DNA of 64,000 bases. Origin: Marinisporobacter sp. GTDB taxonomy: Bacteria > Bacillota > Clostridia > Peptostreptococcales > Thermotaleaceae. Where the stretch lies: assembly GCA_025210525.1 (NCBI GenBank), contig JAOARP010000039.1, positions 1-64,000 of the forward strand, read 5' to 3'. A program made the position numbers and the translations under genes. Below the pieces are notes generated by a model, which saw nothing but the letters and a program-made list of their open reading frames with translations, did not search any database and was not told the DNA's origin. Below, in pieces: positions 8,201-16,400 of this stretch; position 1 is the stretch's first letter, and every line of letters starts with the position of its first letter.

Positions 8201-8831
8201 AGGTATTATTCAATTAAAACCAAATAACAACAGTCAAGGTCTTGTAGACATGGGCATTGAAAAGGATGCTTGCGAAGTTGTAGCAGGTATCGAAGATCAA
8301 TCTATCAAAGGATTATTGATCTTTGGTGAAGATGTAAAAGATATGGATTTAAGTAAGCTTGAATTCTTAATGGTTCAAGATACACATCTTACAGAAACAG
8401 GAAAACTTGCTGATGTAGTACTCCCTGCTGTAAGCTTTGCTGAATCAAATGGAACCTTCACAAGTACTGAAAGAAGAATTCAAAAGATCAACCAAGCAAT
8501 CCCAGCTATTGGTGGATATGAAAACTATGAAGTAATTATAAAGCTTGCAAATATCCTAGGAGTGAATATGTCTTATAAAGATGCAAATGCTATCTTTAAT
8601 GAAATTTCAGAAAATGTCCTAGAATATTTCAAAGCCAATAAAGAAAAAGAAGCTGAAGTATTCTGGCCTATTGGTAAAGAAAGAATTCTTTATATCAATG
8701 GATTCAACTTCCCAGAAGGAAAAGCTCAATTACAACCTATTGGTAATGGTTCATTCTTCAATAAAACAATTAACACAAATAACCTAGCAAATAGTTTTGT
8801 AGAAATCCTTAAAAAAGAAGAATTGATTTAA
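5253..8831 (+). CDS. Large fusion subunit: [2Fe-2S] + GltD-like NADPH/FAD + ferredoxin + molybdopterin-like domain (StnA-like)
   Basis: A 1192-residue multi-domain oxidoreductase. Domain order: a plant-type [2Fe-2S] domain (residues 1-75, CYDERVEIYGSCGLCVVEVEG); a cysteine-rich linker (CRPPCVLECPANTDCQGY); a GltD/NfnB-like domain with an FAD loop IIGGGPGG near 198 and an NADPH loop IVGGGNTAMDA near 328; a 2[4Fe-4S] ferredoxin near 612-670 (CILCGLCVRVC, CISCGQCISVCPTGA); and from about 690 a formate-dehydrogenase/NuoG-like region starting VCSHCSVGCH. The catalytic Cys/Sec position of formate dehydrogenases appears as Ser (FNRLSGG), and the protein ends before the C-terminal molybdopterin-binding domain, so formate oxidation is doubtful. 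With the NuoE- and NuoF-like partners the set resembles the Sporomusa-type transhydrogenase StnABC, which links NADH, NADPH and ferredoxin. That assignment rests on architecture only; an NADP-linked formate dehydrogenase is the alternative. Confidence 0.8.
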   Translation: MSKIRLNINGKEVLAHSDQTILEVARENGIEIPTLCYDERVEIYGSCGLCVVEVEGIPKLLRACATKISEGMVVKTNTQRVRGSRRMALELLLSDHVGDCRPPCVLECPANTDCQGYVGLIANGQFEEAVELIKEQLPLPASIGRVCPHPCEDACRRQLVEEPISIAALKSFAADIDLNNAKSFMPELKDATDKSIAIIGGGPGGLTAAYYLAKEGHSVTIYEAMPKLGGMLRYGIPQYRLPKEVLDKEIAIIEKMGVKMIPNMKIGKDIEFDSIRNCYDAVFVAIGAWTSSKLNCPGEDLDGVYGGIHFLRKVTTNEPVKIGNRVAIVGGGNTAMDACRTAVRLGAKEVYNVYRRTKAEMPAEEIEIVEAEEEGVIFKNLTNPIEIIGEEGKVTKIRLQKMKQGEPDASGRRRPIPIEGEEEILEVDAVIAAIGQGIDATGFDGIDLTKKGTIIADEHTYQTNLPGVFAGGDATNKGASIAIAAIGEAKKAATVICSYLEGEVIPYEKPFYVERDDLTEEDFKDREKCARAKMDHLAPEERNRNFEEIGKGFTVEQAQKEAMRCLECGCHDFFECELIKLANEYDVKPSRLAGEVHHRQEEIPDDHPFIHRNPDKCILCGLCVRVCDEVMGNTALGLIDRGFDTIVKPALNQPLQNTSCISCGQCISVCPTGALGERLSIEKAIPVKTKETHTVCSHCSVGCHLNLNTKGDMLIRSLPEKESAVDNGLLCVKGRFGFDIAKKGTRITKPLVRKNGELVEVSWDEGILFAAKKAQSLGALYGNDTLAISISDRYTNEEIYLANKFAKEVIGTENVCSFNRLSGGIEDVLGYDASTNTFEELLSTETILLVGSDVINDHTIAGIKIRKAVQNGAKLITINPFKTTADEWASKMVTPENNLSFLKEVTKALIDSGFSPSNAEGLEELKDSLKDVVVSDDAKEVAEIYGKSKKAMIVFSQNDVTVDAARAIANIAVISGHIGSAYKGIIQLKPNNNSQGLVDMGIEKDACEVVAGIEDQSIKGLLIFGEDVKDMDLSKLEFLMVQDTHLTETGKLADVVLPAVSFAESNGTFTSTERRIQKINQAIPAIGGYENYEVIIKLANILGVNMSYKDANAIFNEISENVLEYFKANKEKEAEVFWPIGKERILYINGFNFPEGKAQLQPIGNGSFFNKTINTNNLANSFVEILKKEELI

Positions 8832-8833
8832 TG

Positions 8834-8864
8834 AAAAGCCCTGTTTATTCAGGGCTTTTTTATT
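8834..8864 (+). terminator. Terminator of the bifurcating-complex operon
   Basis: The perfect arms AAAGCCCTG and CAGGGCTTT close a 6-base loop and run into TTTTTTATT directly after the stop codon. Confidence 0.9.
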
Positions 8865-8963
8865 CACAAACCTATACCCTTTTATGATATAATAGATATT
8901 AGATTGTTGTTTTTTTAACAAAGATTGCAGTATCTTTCATATGATCTTGCGAAAGGAGCAATA

Positions 8964-9146
8964 ATGATGACTTATACAATCAATAAAAATAAATGTATTA
9001 GCTGTGAGCGCTGCAAGAAGGTCTGTCCTGTGGATGCTATTTGGGGAGAAATTAAAGAAGGCTTTACGATTGATCAAGATAAATGTATACAATGTGGTCA
9101 ATGCAAAACGGTCTGTCAATTTAATGCTATCGTTGAGGATATGTAA
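8964..9146 (+). CDS. 2[4Fe-4S] ferredoxin
   Basis: A 60-residue electron carrier with two [4Fe-4S] motifs, CISCERCKKVCPVDAI and CIQCGQCKTVCQFNAI. It is slightly longer than clostridial 55-residue ferredoxins and starts MMTYTINKNK. I chose the ATG at 8964 (or the adjacent one at 8967) because AAAGGAG lies at 8952-8958; upstream in-frame codons have no such site. It lies just after the redox operon but behind a terminator, so it probably has its own promoter. A ferredoxin is the expected low-potential partner of a bifurcating enzyme, so this may be the physiological partner of the complex. Confidence 0.88.
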   Translation: MMTYTINKNKCISCERCKKVCPVDAIWGEIKEGFTIDQDKCIQCGQCKTVCQFNAIVEDM

Positions 9147-9237
9147 TATTTTACAGTCCCTGCAATAGCTCTTAAAATTTGCTATCATAGGAATATATGT
9201 TTTTATAAACAGTTAAAAAGTGAAAGGAGATATAATT

Positions 9238-10791
9238 ATGAAAAAACCAACTATACTAATGATCTTAGATGGTTTTGGTCTTAATAATAGCGATTATGGC
9301 AATGCCATCGCCCTTGCAAAAACACCAAACCTAGATCAATATTTTGAAAATTATCCAAGCAATCAAGTTTATGCTAGTGGATTAGATGTAGGTCTTCCAG
9401 ATGGTCAAATGGGAAATTCAGAGGTAGGACATTTAAATATTGGAGCTGGAAGAGTTGTATACCAAGAATTAACTAGAATTACAAAAGCTACACAAGATGG
9501 TGATTTCTTTGAAAATGCTGTTTTCTTAAGAGCAATCGAAAATGCTAAGAAGCATAATTCTGCCCTTCATCTTTGGGGACTATTATCTGATGGTGGTGTA
9601 CACAGTCACAACACACACCTTTATGCCCTTTTAGAGCTTGCTAAGAAGAATGATCTTACAAAGGTATATGTTCATGGTTTCTTAGATGGTAGAGATGTTC
9701 CTCCTTCTAGTGCATTAAAATACGTAGAAGCATTAGAAAACAAAATGGCAGAAATAGGCATTGGAAAAATAGCTACCATCTCTGGTAGATACTATGCTAT
9801 GGATAGAGATAACAGATGGGAAAGAGTTAATCTTGCCTACGATGCCATTGCTTTAGGGAATGGTGAAAAAGCAAATTCAGCAAAAGAAGCTATTGAAAAC
9901 TCTTATGCTAAAGATGAAGTCGATGAATTTGTAAAGCCTACAGTAATCCTAGAAAATGAATCCCCTATTGGGGTTGTATCTGAAAATGATTCTGTTATCA
10001 TGTTCAACTTCAGACCAGATCGAGCACGTGAAATCACTAGAACCTTTGTAGATGAAGCTTTCAATGGTTTTGAAAGAAAAAATGGCTTCTTCCCTGTTCA
10101 TTATGTATGTATGACTCAATACGATGCATCTATGCCAAACGTAAATGTTGCATATCCACCTCAAAAGTTAGTAAACACTTTAGGAGAATATGTATCTAGC
10201 CTAGGTCTTAACCAGCTTCGTATTGCTGAAACAGAAAAATATGCTCATGTTACCTTCTTCTTAAGCGGTGGTGTAGAAGAGCCTTATACTGGTGAAGAAA
10301 GAGCTTTAATCCCTTCTCCAAAGGTTGCAACTTATGACTTAAAACCAGAGATGAGCGCTTTCGAAGTTACTGAAAAGTTAATAGATGAAATCAATAAGAA
10401 TAAGCATGATCTAATCATTGTAAACTATGCGAACTGCGATATGGTAGGTCATACGGGTTCTGTAGATGCAGCCATTAAAGCTGTAGAAGCCGTAGATACG
10501 TGTGTTGGTAAAATCGTTGATACAACAATCAATGTTGGTGGTCAAATCCTTCTTACAGCAGACCATGGAAATGCTGATGAAATGAAAGACCCAGAAGGCA
10601 ATACAATCACTGCCCACTCTACAAATCCTGTACCAATTATTCTGATCAATGCACCTGAAGAATACGGTATTACAGAAGGAAAGCTTGCAGATATTGCCCC
10701 TACATTATTACAAATGATGGGTCTTGAAAAACCTAAAGAAATGACAGGTACCTCCCTTTTAGTACCTGCTGCAGAAGCTGTAGAAGCATAA
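9238..10791 (+). CDS. gpmI: 2,3-bisphosphoglycerate-independent phosphoglycerate mutase
   Basis: A 517-residue glycolytic enzyme converting 3-phosphoglycerate and 2-phosphoglycerate through a phosphoserine and two metal ions. Alkaline-phosphatase-superfamily motifs are clear: LMILDGFGL at the N-terminus, the phospho-serine segment GQMGNSEVGHLNIGAGRVVY near 60, the LWGLLSDGGVHSH block near 117, ISGRYYAMDRDNRWERV near 180, and the C-terminal metal ligands in ILLTADHGNADEM and AHSTNPVPI. The start is the ATG at 9238; a GTG at 9220 lies upstream of the AAAGGAG site and is rejected. The length matches the family (about 510). It appears monocistronic, with its own terminator. The rest of the lower glycolytic operon is not nearby. 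Confidence 0.96.
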   Translation: MKKPTILMILDGFGLNNSDYGNAIALAKTPNLDQYFENYPSNQVYASGLDVGLPDGQMGNSEVGHLNIGAGRVVYQELTRITKATQDGDFFENAVFLRAIENAKKHNSALHLWGLLSDGGVHSHNTHLYALLELAKKNDLTKVYVHGFLDGRDVPPSSALKYVEALENKMAEIGIGKIATISGRYYAMDRDNRWERVNLAYDAIALGNGEKANSAKEAIENSYAKDEVDEFVKPTVILENESPIGVVSENDSVIMFNFRPDRAREITRTFVDEAFNGFERKNGFFPVHYVCMTQYDASMPNVNVAYPPQKLVNTLGEYVSSLGLNQLRIAETEKYAHVTFFLSGGVEEPYTGEERALIPSPKVATYDLKPEMSAFEVTEKLIDEINKNKHDLIIVNYANCDMVGHTGSVDAAIKAVEAVDTCVGKIVDTTINVGGQILLTADHGNADEMKDPEGNTITAHSTNPVPIILINAPEEYGITEGKLADIAPTLLQMMGLEKPKEMTGTSLLVPAAEAVEA

Positions 10792-10815
10792 AACCCCTAC
10801 TCAGGGGTTTTTCTT
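10791..10815 (+). terminator. Terminator of gpmI
   Basis: The arms AAACCCCT and AGGGGTTT (10791-10810) enclose a short loop and are followed by TTCTT. The first base is part of the stop codon. Confidence 0.85.
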
Positions 10816-10917
10816 ATTATTTATATTCATTCTTATATGATCTATTGACAAACCACTTTTACAACAATCTATGCTATAATCATACTAAATCCTCTTTATA
10901 CAAGAAAGGGAAATATA

Positions 10918-11607
10918 ATGAAAAAAATAATTTCTGTATTATTTATTATTACTGGATTGGTTATTATTATATATCCTAAAATTTCAGAAAACTATCATAT
11001 CTATCAACAAGAAAAATTTATTCTTGAATGGCAAGAAAATTTATCAATTCTCAATGAAAATAATCATTCTATCCCCCAATCAACTGATACTACAAATCCT
11101 CTTAATCCTATTGCATCCAGTAATACAGACTCAGAAAAACTATTAAAAAAGCAACAAATATCCAAAGAGAAAGAAGAAAATAAAAAAAAGCAACGAGCAA
11201 CCTATATAAAAAAACATATGGAAGGTATCCTTAAAATCGAAAAAATTGATCTTTATCTCCCTATTTTAAAAAATGCTACAACAAAAAATTTAAAGATTTC
11301 CATAGCAAGCATCAATAATACAGGAAAACCTGGTCAAATTGGAAACTACTGTATCGCTGGTCATAGAAGCCATACCTATGGACAAAACTTCAATCGATTA
11401 GATGAATTAGTAATTGGCGACATCATAGAAACTACTGATACTGCTACAACCTATAAATATAAGGTATTCGATAAATTTTTAGTTAAACCAGATGAAACAT
11501 GGGTATTGACTGGAAAAAATATAGATAAAGAAATTACATTAATAACTTGTCATCCTATGTTAAATCCAACACAGCGATTGATTATCAAAGGGATATTAAT
11601 TGAATAA
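10918..11607 (+). CDS. Sortase (class D-like), membrane-anchored
   Basis: A 229-residue transpeptidase with an N-terminal signal-anchor (residues 3-20, ISVLFIITGLVIIIYP). A charged linker rich in K/E follows (about 60-100), then the sortase beta-barrel. The catalytic residues are visible: His in CIAGHRSHTYG, Cys in ITLITCHPMLN and the downstream Arg in PTQRLIIKG. The TLITC segment and overall length resemble class D sortases. It would join LPXTG-type proteins to the cell wall or to each other outside the membrane. A giant LPKTG protein is encoded 2 kb downstream on the other strand and is its obvious candidate substrate. AAAGGG precedes the ATG. It is not part of the riboswitch transcript that starts just after it. 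Confidence 0.9.
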   Translation: MKKIISVLFIITGLVIIIYPKISENYHIYQQEKFILEWQENLSILNENNHSIPQSTDTTNPLNPIASSNTDSEKLLKKQQISKEKEENKKKQRATYIKKHMEGILKIEKIDLYLPILKNATTKNLKISIASINNTGKPGQIGNYCIAGHRSHTYGQNFNRLDELVIGDIIETTDTATTYKYKVFDKFLVKPDETWVLTGKNIDKEITLITCHPMLNPTQRLIIKGILIE

Positions 11608-11621
11608 TTAGACAATTTTAT

Positions 11622-11650
11622 TTGTATAAATATTTATAATTTGATATAAT
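11622..11650 (+). promoter_or_regulatory. Promoter for the riboswitch-transglutaminase transcript
   Basis: TTGTAT (11622-11627), a 17-base spacer, then TATAAT (11645-11650). It lies about 33 bases before the riboswitch aptamer. Confidence 0.6.
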
Positions 11651-11682
11651 ATGATTAAAAATAACATATTTTACGTTAGGTG

Positions 11683-11776
11683 ACTTTCCACCGACAATAG
11701 CAAACCTTACGAAAGTTTGGGACGCAAAGCTATAGGGTCTTCATCAGAAGTGAAATGACAGCCAGCTACCGAAAGG
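11683..11776 (+). promoter_or_regulatory. Cyclic di-GMP-I (GEMM-I) riboswitch
   Basis: The aptamer shows the GEMM-I landmarks in order: ATAGCAAACC, CGAAAG, GGGACGCAAAGC, AGGGTCT, AATGACAGCC and AGCTACCG. The outer stem can pair CTTTC (11684-11688) with GAAAG (11771-11775). That 3' strand runs directly into the GGAG ribosome binding site of the next gene, and there is no terminator between aptamer and ATG. I therefore infer translational control, with ligand binding favouring sequestration (an off switch). The aptamer class is well supported; the direction of control is inference. Confidence 0.93.
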
Positions 11777-11786
11777 AGAGTTTTTT

Positions 11787-12575
11787 ATGTATAAAAAAAT
11801 CTTTATTTGGGCTATTTTAATGATTTGTATTATTTTATCATCCATTATATCCTTTGCAGATAATTCTATATTTGACTATTCGAAAATTGACACGGGATTG
11901 ATTCGTATAAACTTTCCTTCAAAAGAAAATGTAAAAATTATGATAAAAAAAGACAATACTAAATACTTTTATGATCTTAATCCCAATACAAATTTCCCTT
12001 TACAATTAGGAAATGGGGATTATACTGTTGCAGTTTTAGAAAAGCTTGAAGGAAACAAGTATAAATTAATTACATCTGAAAAAATTATGCTCCAAATGAA
12101 AAATCCTAACAATGTATTTTTAACATCTATTCAAATGGTTGATTGGAACCCAAATATGGATGCTATTAAAAAAGCACATATATTAACAAAAGATGTAAAA
12201 AATGATAAAGAAAAAATTGAGATAATTTATAATTATATTATCAACAACATAAACTATGACAACAATCGAACAAAAAAAATCTCTTCAGATTACTTACCCT
12301 CTGTAGAAGATACATTTAAAACATCAAAAGGAATCTGTTATGATTACACCTCTTTGTTCGCAGCTATGTTAAGAAGTGTAAATGTTCCTACAAAACTAGT
12401 TATGGGGCATACAAGTAATATTCCAACTTATCATGCTTGGAATGAAGTTTATTTAAAGGCTTCAAATGAATGGATTACAATTGATACTGTTTATGATGCC
12501 TGTTTATTAAAAAACAATTTACCCTACACAATGATTAAATCTAAAAATAAGTACACAGTAGACAAAATATACTAA
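11787..12575 (+). CDS. Exported transglutaminase-like protein under c-di-GMP riboswitch
   Basis: A 262-residue protein with a signal peptide (residues 1-24, ending SFADN). It has a beta-rich middle region and a C-terminal transglutaminase-like (papain-fold) domain. The catalytic triad is readable: Cys in SKGICYDYTSLFAAML, His in YHAWNEVY and Asp in TIDTVYDA. Such domains act as peptidases or cross-linkers on the cell surface; the target here is unknown. The ATG follows GAAAGGAG, which forms the edge of the c-di-GMP-I riboswitch, so expression should follow c-di-GMP levels. The neighbours are a sortase and a giant LPXTG protein, suggesting a role in assembly or trimming of surface structures, by analogy with c-di-GMP-controlled surface proteases in clostridia. 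The role is inference. Confidence 0.87.
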   Translation: MYKKIFIWAILMICIILSSIISFADNSIFDYSKIDTGLIRINFPSKENVKIMIKKDNTKYFYDLNPNTNFPLQLGNGDYTVAVLEKLEGNKYKLITSEKIMLQMKNPNNVFLTSIQMVDWNPNMDAIKKAHILTKDVKNDKEKIEIIYNYIINNINYDNNRTKKISSDYLPSVEDTFKTSKGICYDYTSLFAAMLRSVNVPTKLVMGHTSNIPTYHAWNEVYLKASNEWITIDTVYDACLLKNNLPYTMIKSKNKYTVDKIY

Positions 12576-12581
12576 CTATAA

Positions 12582-12640
12582 ACAAAGGTAGAAGATAAAT
12601 ACTACAAAATGTAAATTTATCTTTTACCTTTGCTTTTGCA
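12582..12640 (+). terminator. Terminator after the transglutaminase gene
   Basis: A long stem pairs 12583-12600 (CAAAGGTA...) with 12615-12632 (...TACCTTTG), followed by a short CTTTT. The remaining part of the 425-bp stretch to 13000 contains the two decayed fragments and the inverted repeat listed separately. Confidence 0.65.
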
Positions 12641-12767
12641 AAGGCTTGATGCCTCCATGTACTGATATTTTTATCAGATTACCACCATTGAAATGAATCT
12701 TTAATTTTCTATTGAAATTTATTATTTTAACATATACACTATTAATATAGTAGCCTTCTATTTGCAT
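12624..12767 (-). pseudogene. Possible C-terminal gene remnant
   Basis: An open minus-strand frame of 47 residues (MQIEGYYINSVYVKI... ending IKPLQKQR) without a ribosome binding site. The alternating hydrophobic/basic pattern recalls the C-terminus of recombinase-type proteins, but I cannot identify it. Its end overlaps the terminator hairpin. It is most likely a decayed fragment. Confidence 0.25.
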
Positions 12768-12820
12768 TGTTTATACACTTTACAACATGAGATTTGATGC
12801 TATTTTTAATATTTAGCCAT

Positions 12821-13022
12821 TGCTATAGATAAACAATATTGAGATTAAAAATTACTTATAATAACTTTTAGCATTAACAAGAGATTGAGTTTCTTTAGTG
12901 TGGAAATTTGCATAATTAAAATAATCTATGATAAAATCCTTTATTTCTTGAATAGATGTTCTAGCTTTATACTCATAGAAGCAAGAGAATAATTTTAAGA
13001 ATGAAATTGTTTATCTATAGCA
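12821..13022. repeat. Perfect 17-bp inverted repeat bounding a ~200-bp segment
   Basis: TGCTATAGATAAACAAT at 12821-12837 recurs exactly inverted as ATTGTTTATCTATAGCA at 13006-13022. The right copy lies inside the first codons of the 111-residue frame starting at 13001. The segment between contains a decayed coding fragment, so this may be the remnant of a small mobile element or of an inversion event. Confidence 0.6.
12852..12985 (-). pseudogene. Possible transposase remnant (IS3-type orfB C-terminus)
   Basis: A minus-strand open frame ends at 12852 with SIQEIKDFIIDYFNYANFH followed by TKETQSLVNAKSYYK. The spacing of IDYFNYANFH and the tail resembles the C-terminus of IS3-family transposases (IEYIEFYNxxRxH, then SPxxY). 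There is no start or catalytic region. It lies between the arms of the inverted repeat, which would fit a degenerate IS fragment. The call is weak. Confidence 0.35.
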
Positions 13023-13336
13023 CTTTTAAAGAATCAATTGGAAATCTATGTGAATATTTGGTTGATTTCTTTGAAAAAGCTAAAAAAGATGAAAGTACAC
13101 AAAAATACGAGAGCATAGAAACAAATAAAGAAACATTTATAAAACATTTAAAGGCTTTATATGTATATCTTGAAGAAGGTAGTTTTAAGGCTGAGAGTGC
13201 TGCAAATGATTTGAAAAAATTAGAAATAGGGTTTGACTTAGAAGAAAAATTAGATGAAATTATTGATGCTATTGAAGATGTAGAATTTAGTTATGCCCAA
13301 CAAATTGTAAATACACTGATACAAGGTTTAGAATAA
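13001..13336 (+). CDS. Hypothetical protein, possibly a C-terminal fragment of a hybrid sensor kinase
   Basis: A 111-residue acidic, helical protein with no recognised enzyme motif. The pattern HLKALYVYLEEGSFKAESAA, then LDEIIDAIEDVEFSYAQQIV with a final LIQGLE, resembles the helical tail found after response-regulator/HPt parts of hybrid histidine kinases. No good ribosome binding site is seen, and the start overlaps the right arm of a 17-bp inverted repeat, so the frame may be a truncated remnant rather than a complete gene. The terminator that follows suggests it once ended a transcription unit. Sequence alone cannot decide whether it is expressed. Confidence 0.4.
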   Translation: MKLFIYSTFKESIGNLCEYLVDFFEKAKKDESTQKYESIETNKETFIKHLKALYVYLEEGSFKAESAANDLKKLEIGFDLEEKLDEIIDAIEDVEFSYAQQIVNTLIQGLE

Positions 13337-13340
13337 CAGA

Positions 13341-13384
13341 AAAAAAGGACATCTCTTTTTATAAGATTTGTCCTCTTTTTCTAT
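13341..13384. terminator. Bidirectional terminator between the 13.0-kb frame and the giant surface gene
   Basis: GGACA and TGTCC close a hairpin flanked by A-runs on the left and T-runs on the right, so it can terminate transcripts from both sides. On the minus strand it ends the giant gene message. Confidence 0.75.
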
Positions 13385-13425
13385 TTTGAAGGGCTATTTT
13401 TTATTTCGCAACAAACCCTTTCTTA

Positions 13426-16400
13426 TTATGCTTTTTTTCTTTTTAACATTATACCAATGAAAACGAAAAGCATACCTACCAGATAAAATACTCCATTTCC
13501 CACTTCCCCTGTTTTAGGAAGGGTTTTTGTATTTTTAGGAAAATCTGGCTTTCCAAGAGGAATTTCATCTACATCAATCTCTATGATGATCTCTTCTTCA
13601 TTTCCATTTTCATCTGTGATAGTAATAGTAAAAGTATCTTTTCCTACAAAATCAGGATTTGGTTTATATTCCCATTCACCATTTTCATGAATAATAACTT
13701 GTCCATGTTCTGGTTCTTTTTCTATTTTTATACTACTATCTTCTGACACTTCAATTTTTCCACCTATTGGTATATTCTGTTGAGTAGTTTTTACTTGATC
13801 TGGTTGTTGTGGTTCCTCTAGTTGTTCTTGAAATTCTTGAGGCTTTGGTTCTTCTTGCTCTTCTGATTCATCTACCTCATTTGGCTGTTCTTCTTCAGGT
13901 TGCTTTGGCTCATCTGGCTGTTTTGGTACTGAGCCACCGCCGCCTCCACCTGAATCTGGTGTTTTGTCATCATCTTCACCTTCATCTGGCGTTTTATCAT
14001 CATCCCCACCTTGATCTGGTGTTTTATCATCATCTTCACCTGGATCTGGTGTTGAGCCACCGTCTCCGCCTCCAGAGCCACCACTACCACTGTCATTACT
14101 CTTGATAGTCGTTTCAACGCTATCACTTTTCGTTCCAACCTTATCATGTGAAGCGGTTGCTGTGTTGATAACTTTTTTAGCTGTTTCATCGGCTTTTGTT
14201 ATAACGTATGTTTCTGTAAATGTTTTAGACGTTCCTCTTTCAATTGAAACTTTTTCGTCTAAATTTATTAAAGGATCTACAACATGGATATCATCAAGCC
14301 TCACATCACCAGTATTTGTAACTTTTATGGTGTATTCAAGCGTATCCCCTACTCGAGCAATATTCCCATTTACACCATTTACATTTTTTACAGTTTTCTC
14401 AATTTCAAAGTTTTGATTTGCTGTTATAGTACCTATATTCCATGTAGACGGTACCCTCTCTGATTTGTATACAGAGCCATATACAGATTCAGATACAGTA
14501 AAGGAAGCATATGCTGTATTTGTGATAAATCCTCTCCAGTAATCCTCTTCAGTTACTTTATACTTCTTATACTTAGTAGGATAGAATTTTTCTAAATGGT
14601 CTGGATTAAATTCATCATAAACAAAGAATTCATCAAAGTCTAACATAGCATCTTCTACATATACACTTTGTAGTACCGTATCTCCTGTATTAATTACAGT
14701 AAGGATGTAGTCGATTTCATCTCCTACTTTAACAGCCCCTTTAGGTCCTGTTTTTATAAATTTTATATTTGGATTAATCTGAACATCTACACGCCATTCA
14801 TTAGATTTTACTACACCTGTCTCTTTACTTTTAGCCGTAGCTATATTGACAAGTTTTGGTGCATCTTTTTGTTTTACTGTGTACTTTATTTCTTTAGGTG
14901 TAGAATATACAGACTCGCCTACTGATAAATCACCAATATATTCACTATAATTTAGCAATTCATCTTCTAAGTAAACATCATGTAGTACCGTATCTCCTTC
15001 GTTAGTAAGAAGTAGGGTATAACTTACTTCTTGACCAATCCTAACAGTTCCTTGAGGTCCTGTCTTTTTAAGCTCTAACGCAGGATTTGTATTCAGTGTA
15101 ACTTCATAGGTAGCAGACACTTCATTTGTTTGATCACTATTTGCAGTTGCTTTGTTTATGATCTTATAAGCATTCTTTTTGCCTGCTATAGGATTTTTAA
15201 CATCTTTTTGAGATGTTTTATATTCCAATTTTTCTTTCAAAGCTGGATATTTTTCTTCATTTACATATACTGCTTCACCTACTGTTAAGTCACCCAAATT
15301 CGTATTTAAGTCTAACAGTTCATCTTTTAGATATACGTTCGTTAAAACCGTTTCACCTGTATTGGTTATGGTAAATGCATATTTTATAGAATCACCGATT
15401 GTTACTTCTGACTTATTAGCCGTCTTCTTGATTTTCAAATTAGGAATTTTTGAGCGATAACCAAAGTTTACTTCTTTTTGTGATGTAACTTCTTTTGTTA
15501 GAGTAACAACTGTAGAAGTAATATCTGGTTTATCCACTATGATTGAGAGATCCATCTTGAAGATATATGTTGAAAGTAATTCTTTAAGTTTAGGATCATT
15601 CTTATCTACTTCTACCGTATATTCTCTTGGAAGTAATTCATTAAAAGCATATTTGCCTCCATCTTTTGTAGTAGTAGTTTTCACTTGTAACTTCCCATTT
15701 TCATCAAAATACATAAGCTTTACTTTAATACCTTTAATGAGATTTTCGTCAGTGTCTATAACTTTGTAATTTTCTTCATCTTGCCAAATGACACCTTCAA
15801 TCACTCCAGTACCTTTATATCCAAAATCTATATCTACCTCTTTTTCTCCAATCATTAGATTTACAGATGTATCGCTATCTAATTTTAAATCGAGATGATT
15901 TTTATTTATATTGTAACTAGGTGCTAGATGACTAGCTGCTTCAACTTCGACTCTATAGTCACCAGCAGGTAATTTTTCAAAAGAATACTTTCCAGTATCA
16001 TCTATTGTTATAGGGTCTCTAGTGATTTTATTCAATGGATCTATTAATTTTACTTTACTTCCTATAACAAAAATATTTTCATCCGTATCCTTTTTACCAT
16101 TGCTGTTTGAATCTAATAGTACATGCCCTGAGATAGAACCTGTGTGGTTGTATCCAAAATCTATTTTCAGATTTTTTTCACCCTTATCTAAGTCACAAAT
16201 ATAGGTGTTTTTAGGTTCATAACTAGAGTCAGATGCTTTATTGTTTACAAGGTCAGATACTTGCTTTAGCTTTTTATCCGCTGGCATGGTTACTGTTACT
16301 GTGTAATTACCTTTCGGTAAATTTTCAAATAGATACATACCCTTAGTTGTACCAGCTGTACCATCTTTTGTTACAGTAGTAATACTTTTACCAGTACCAT

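Noticed and set aside
5253-8831. Active formate dehydrogenase
   Set aside because: No Cys or Sec at the expected catalytic position (Ser instead), no UGA codon in the frame, and the C-terminal molybdopterin-binding domain is missing.
13950-14060. CRISPR-like array
   Set aside because: The 27-bp units are contiguous, in frame and encode acidic linker repeats. There are no spacers and no cas genes.
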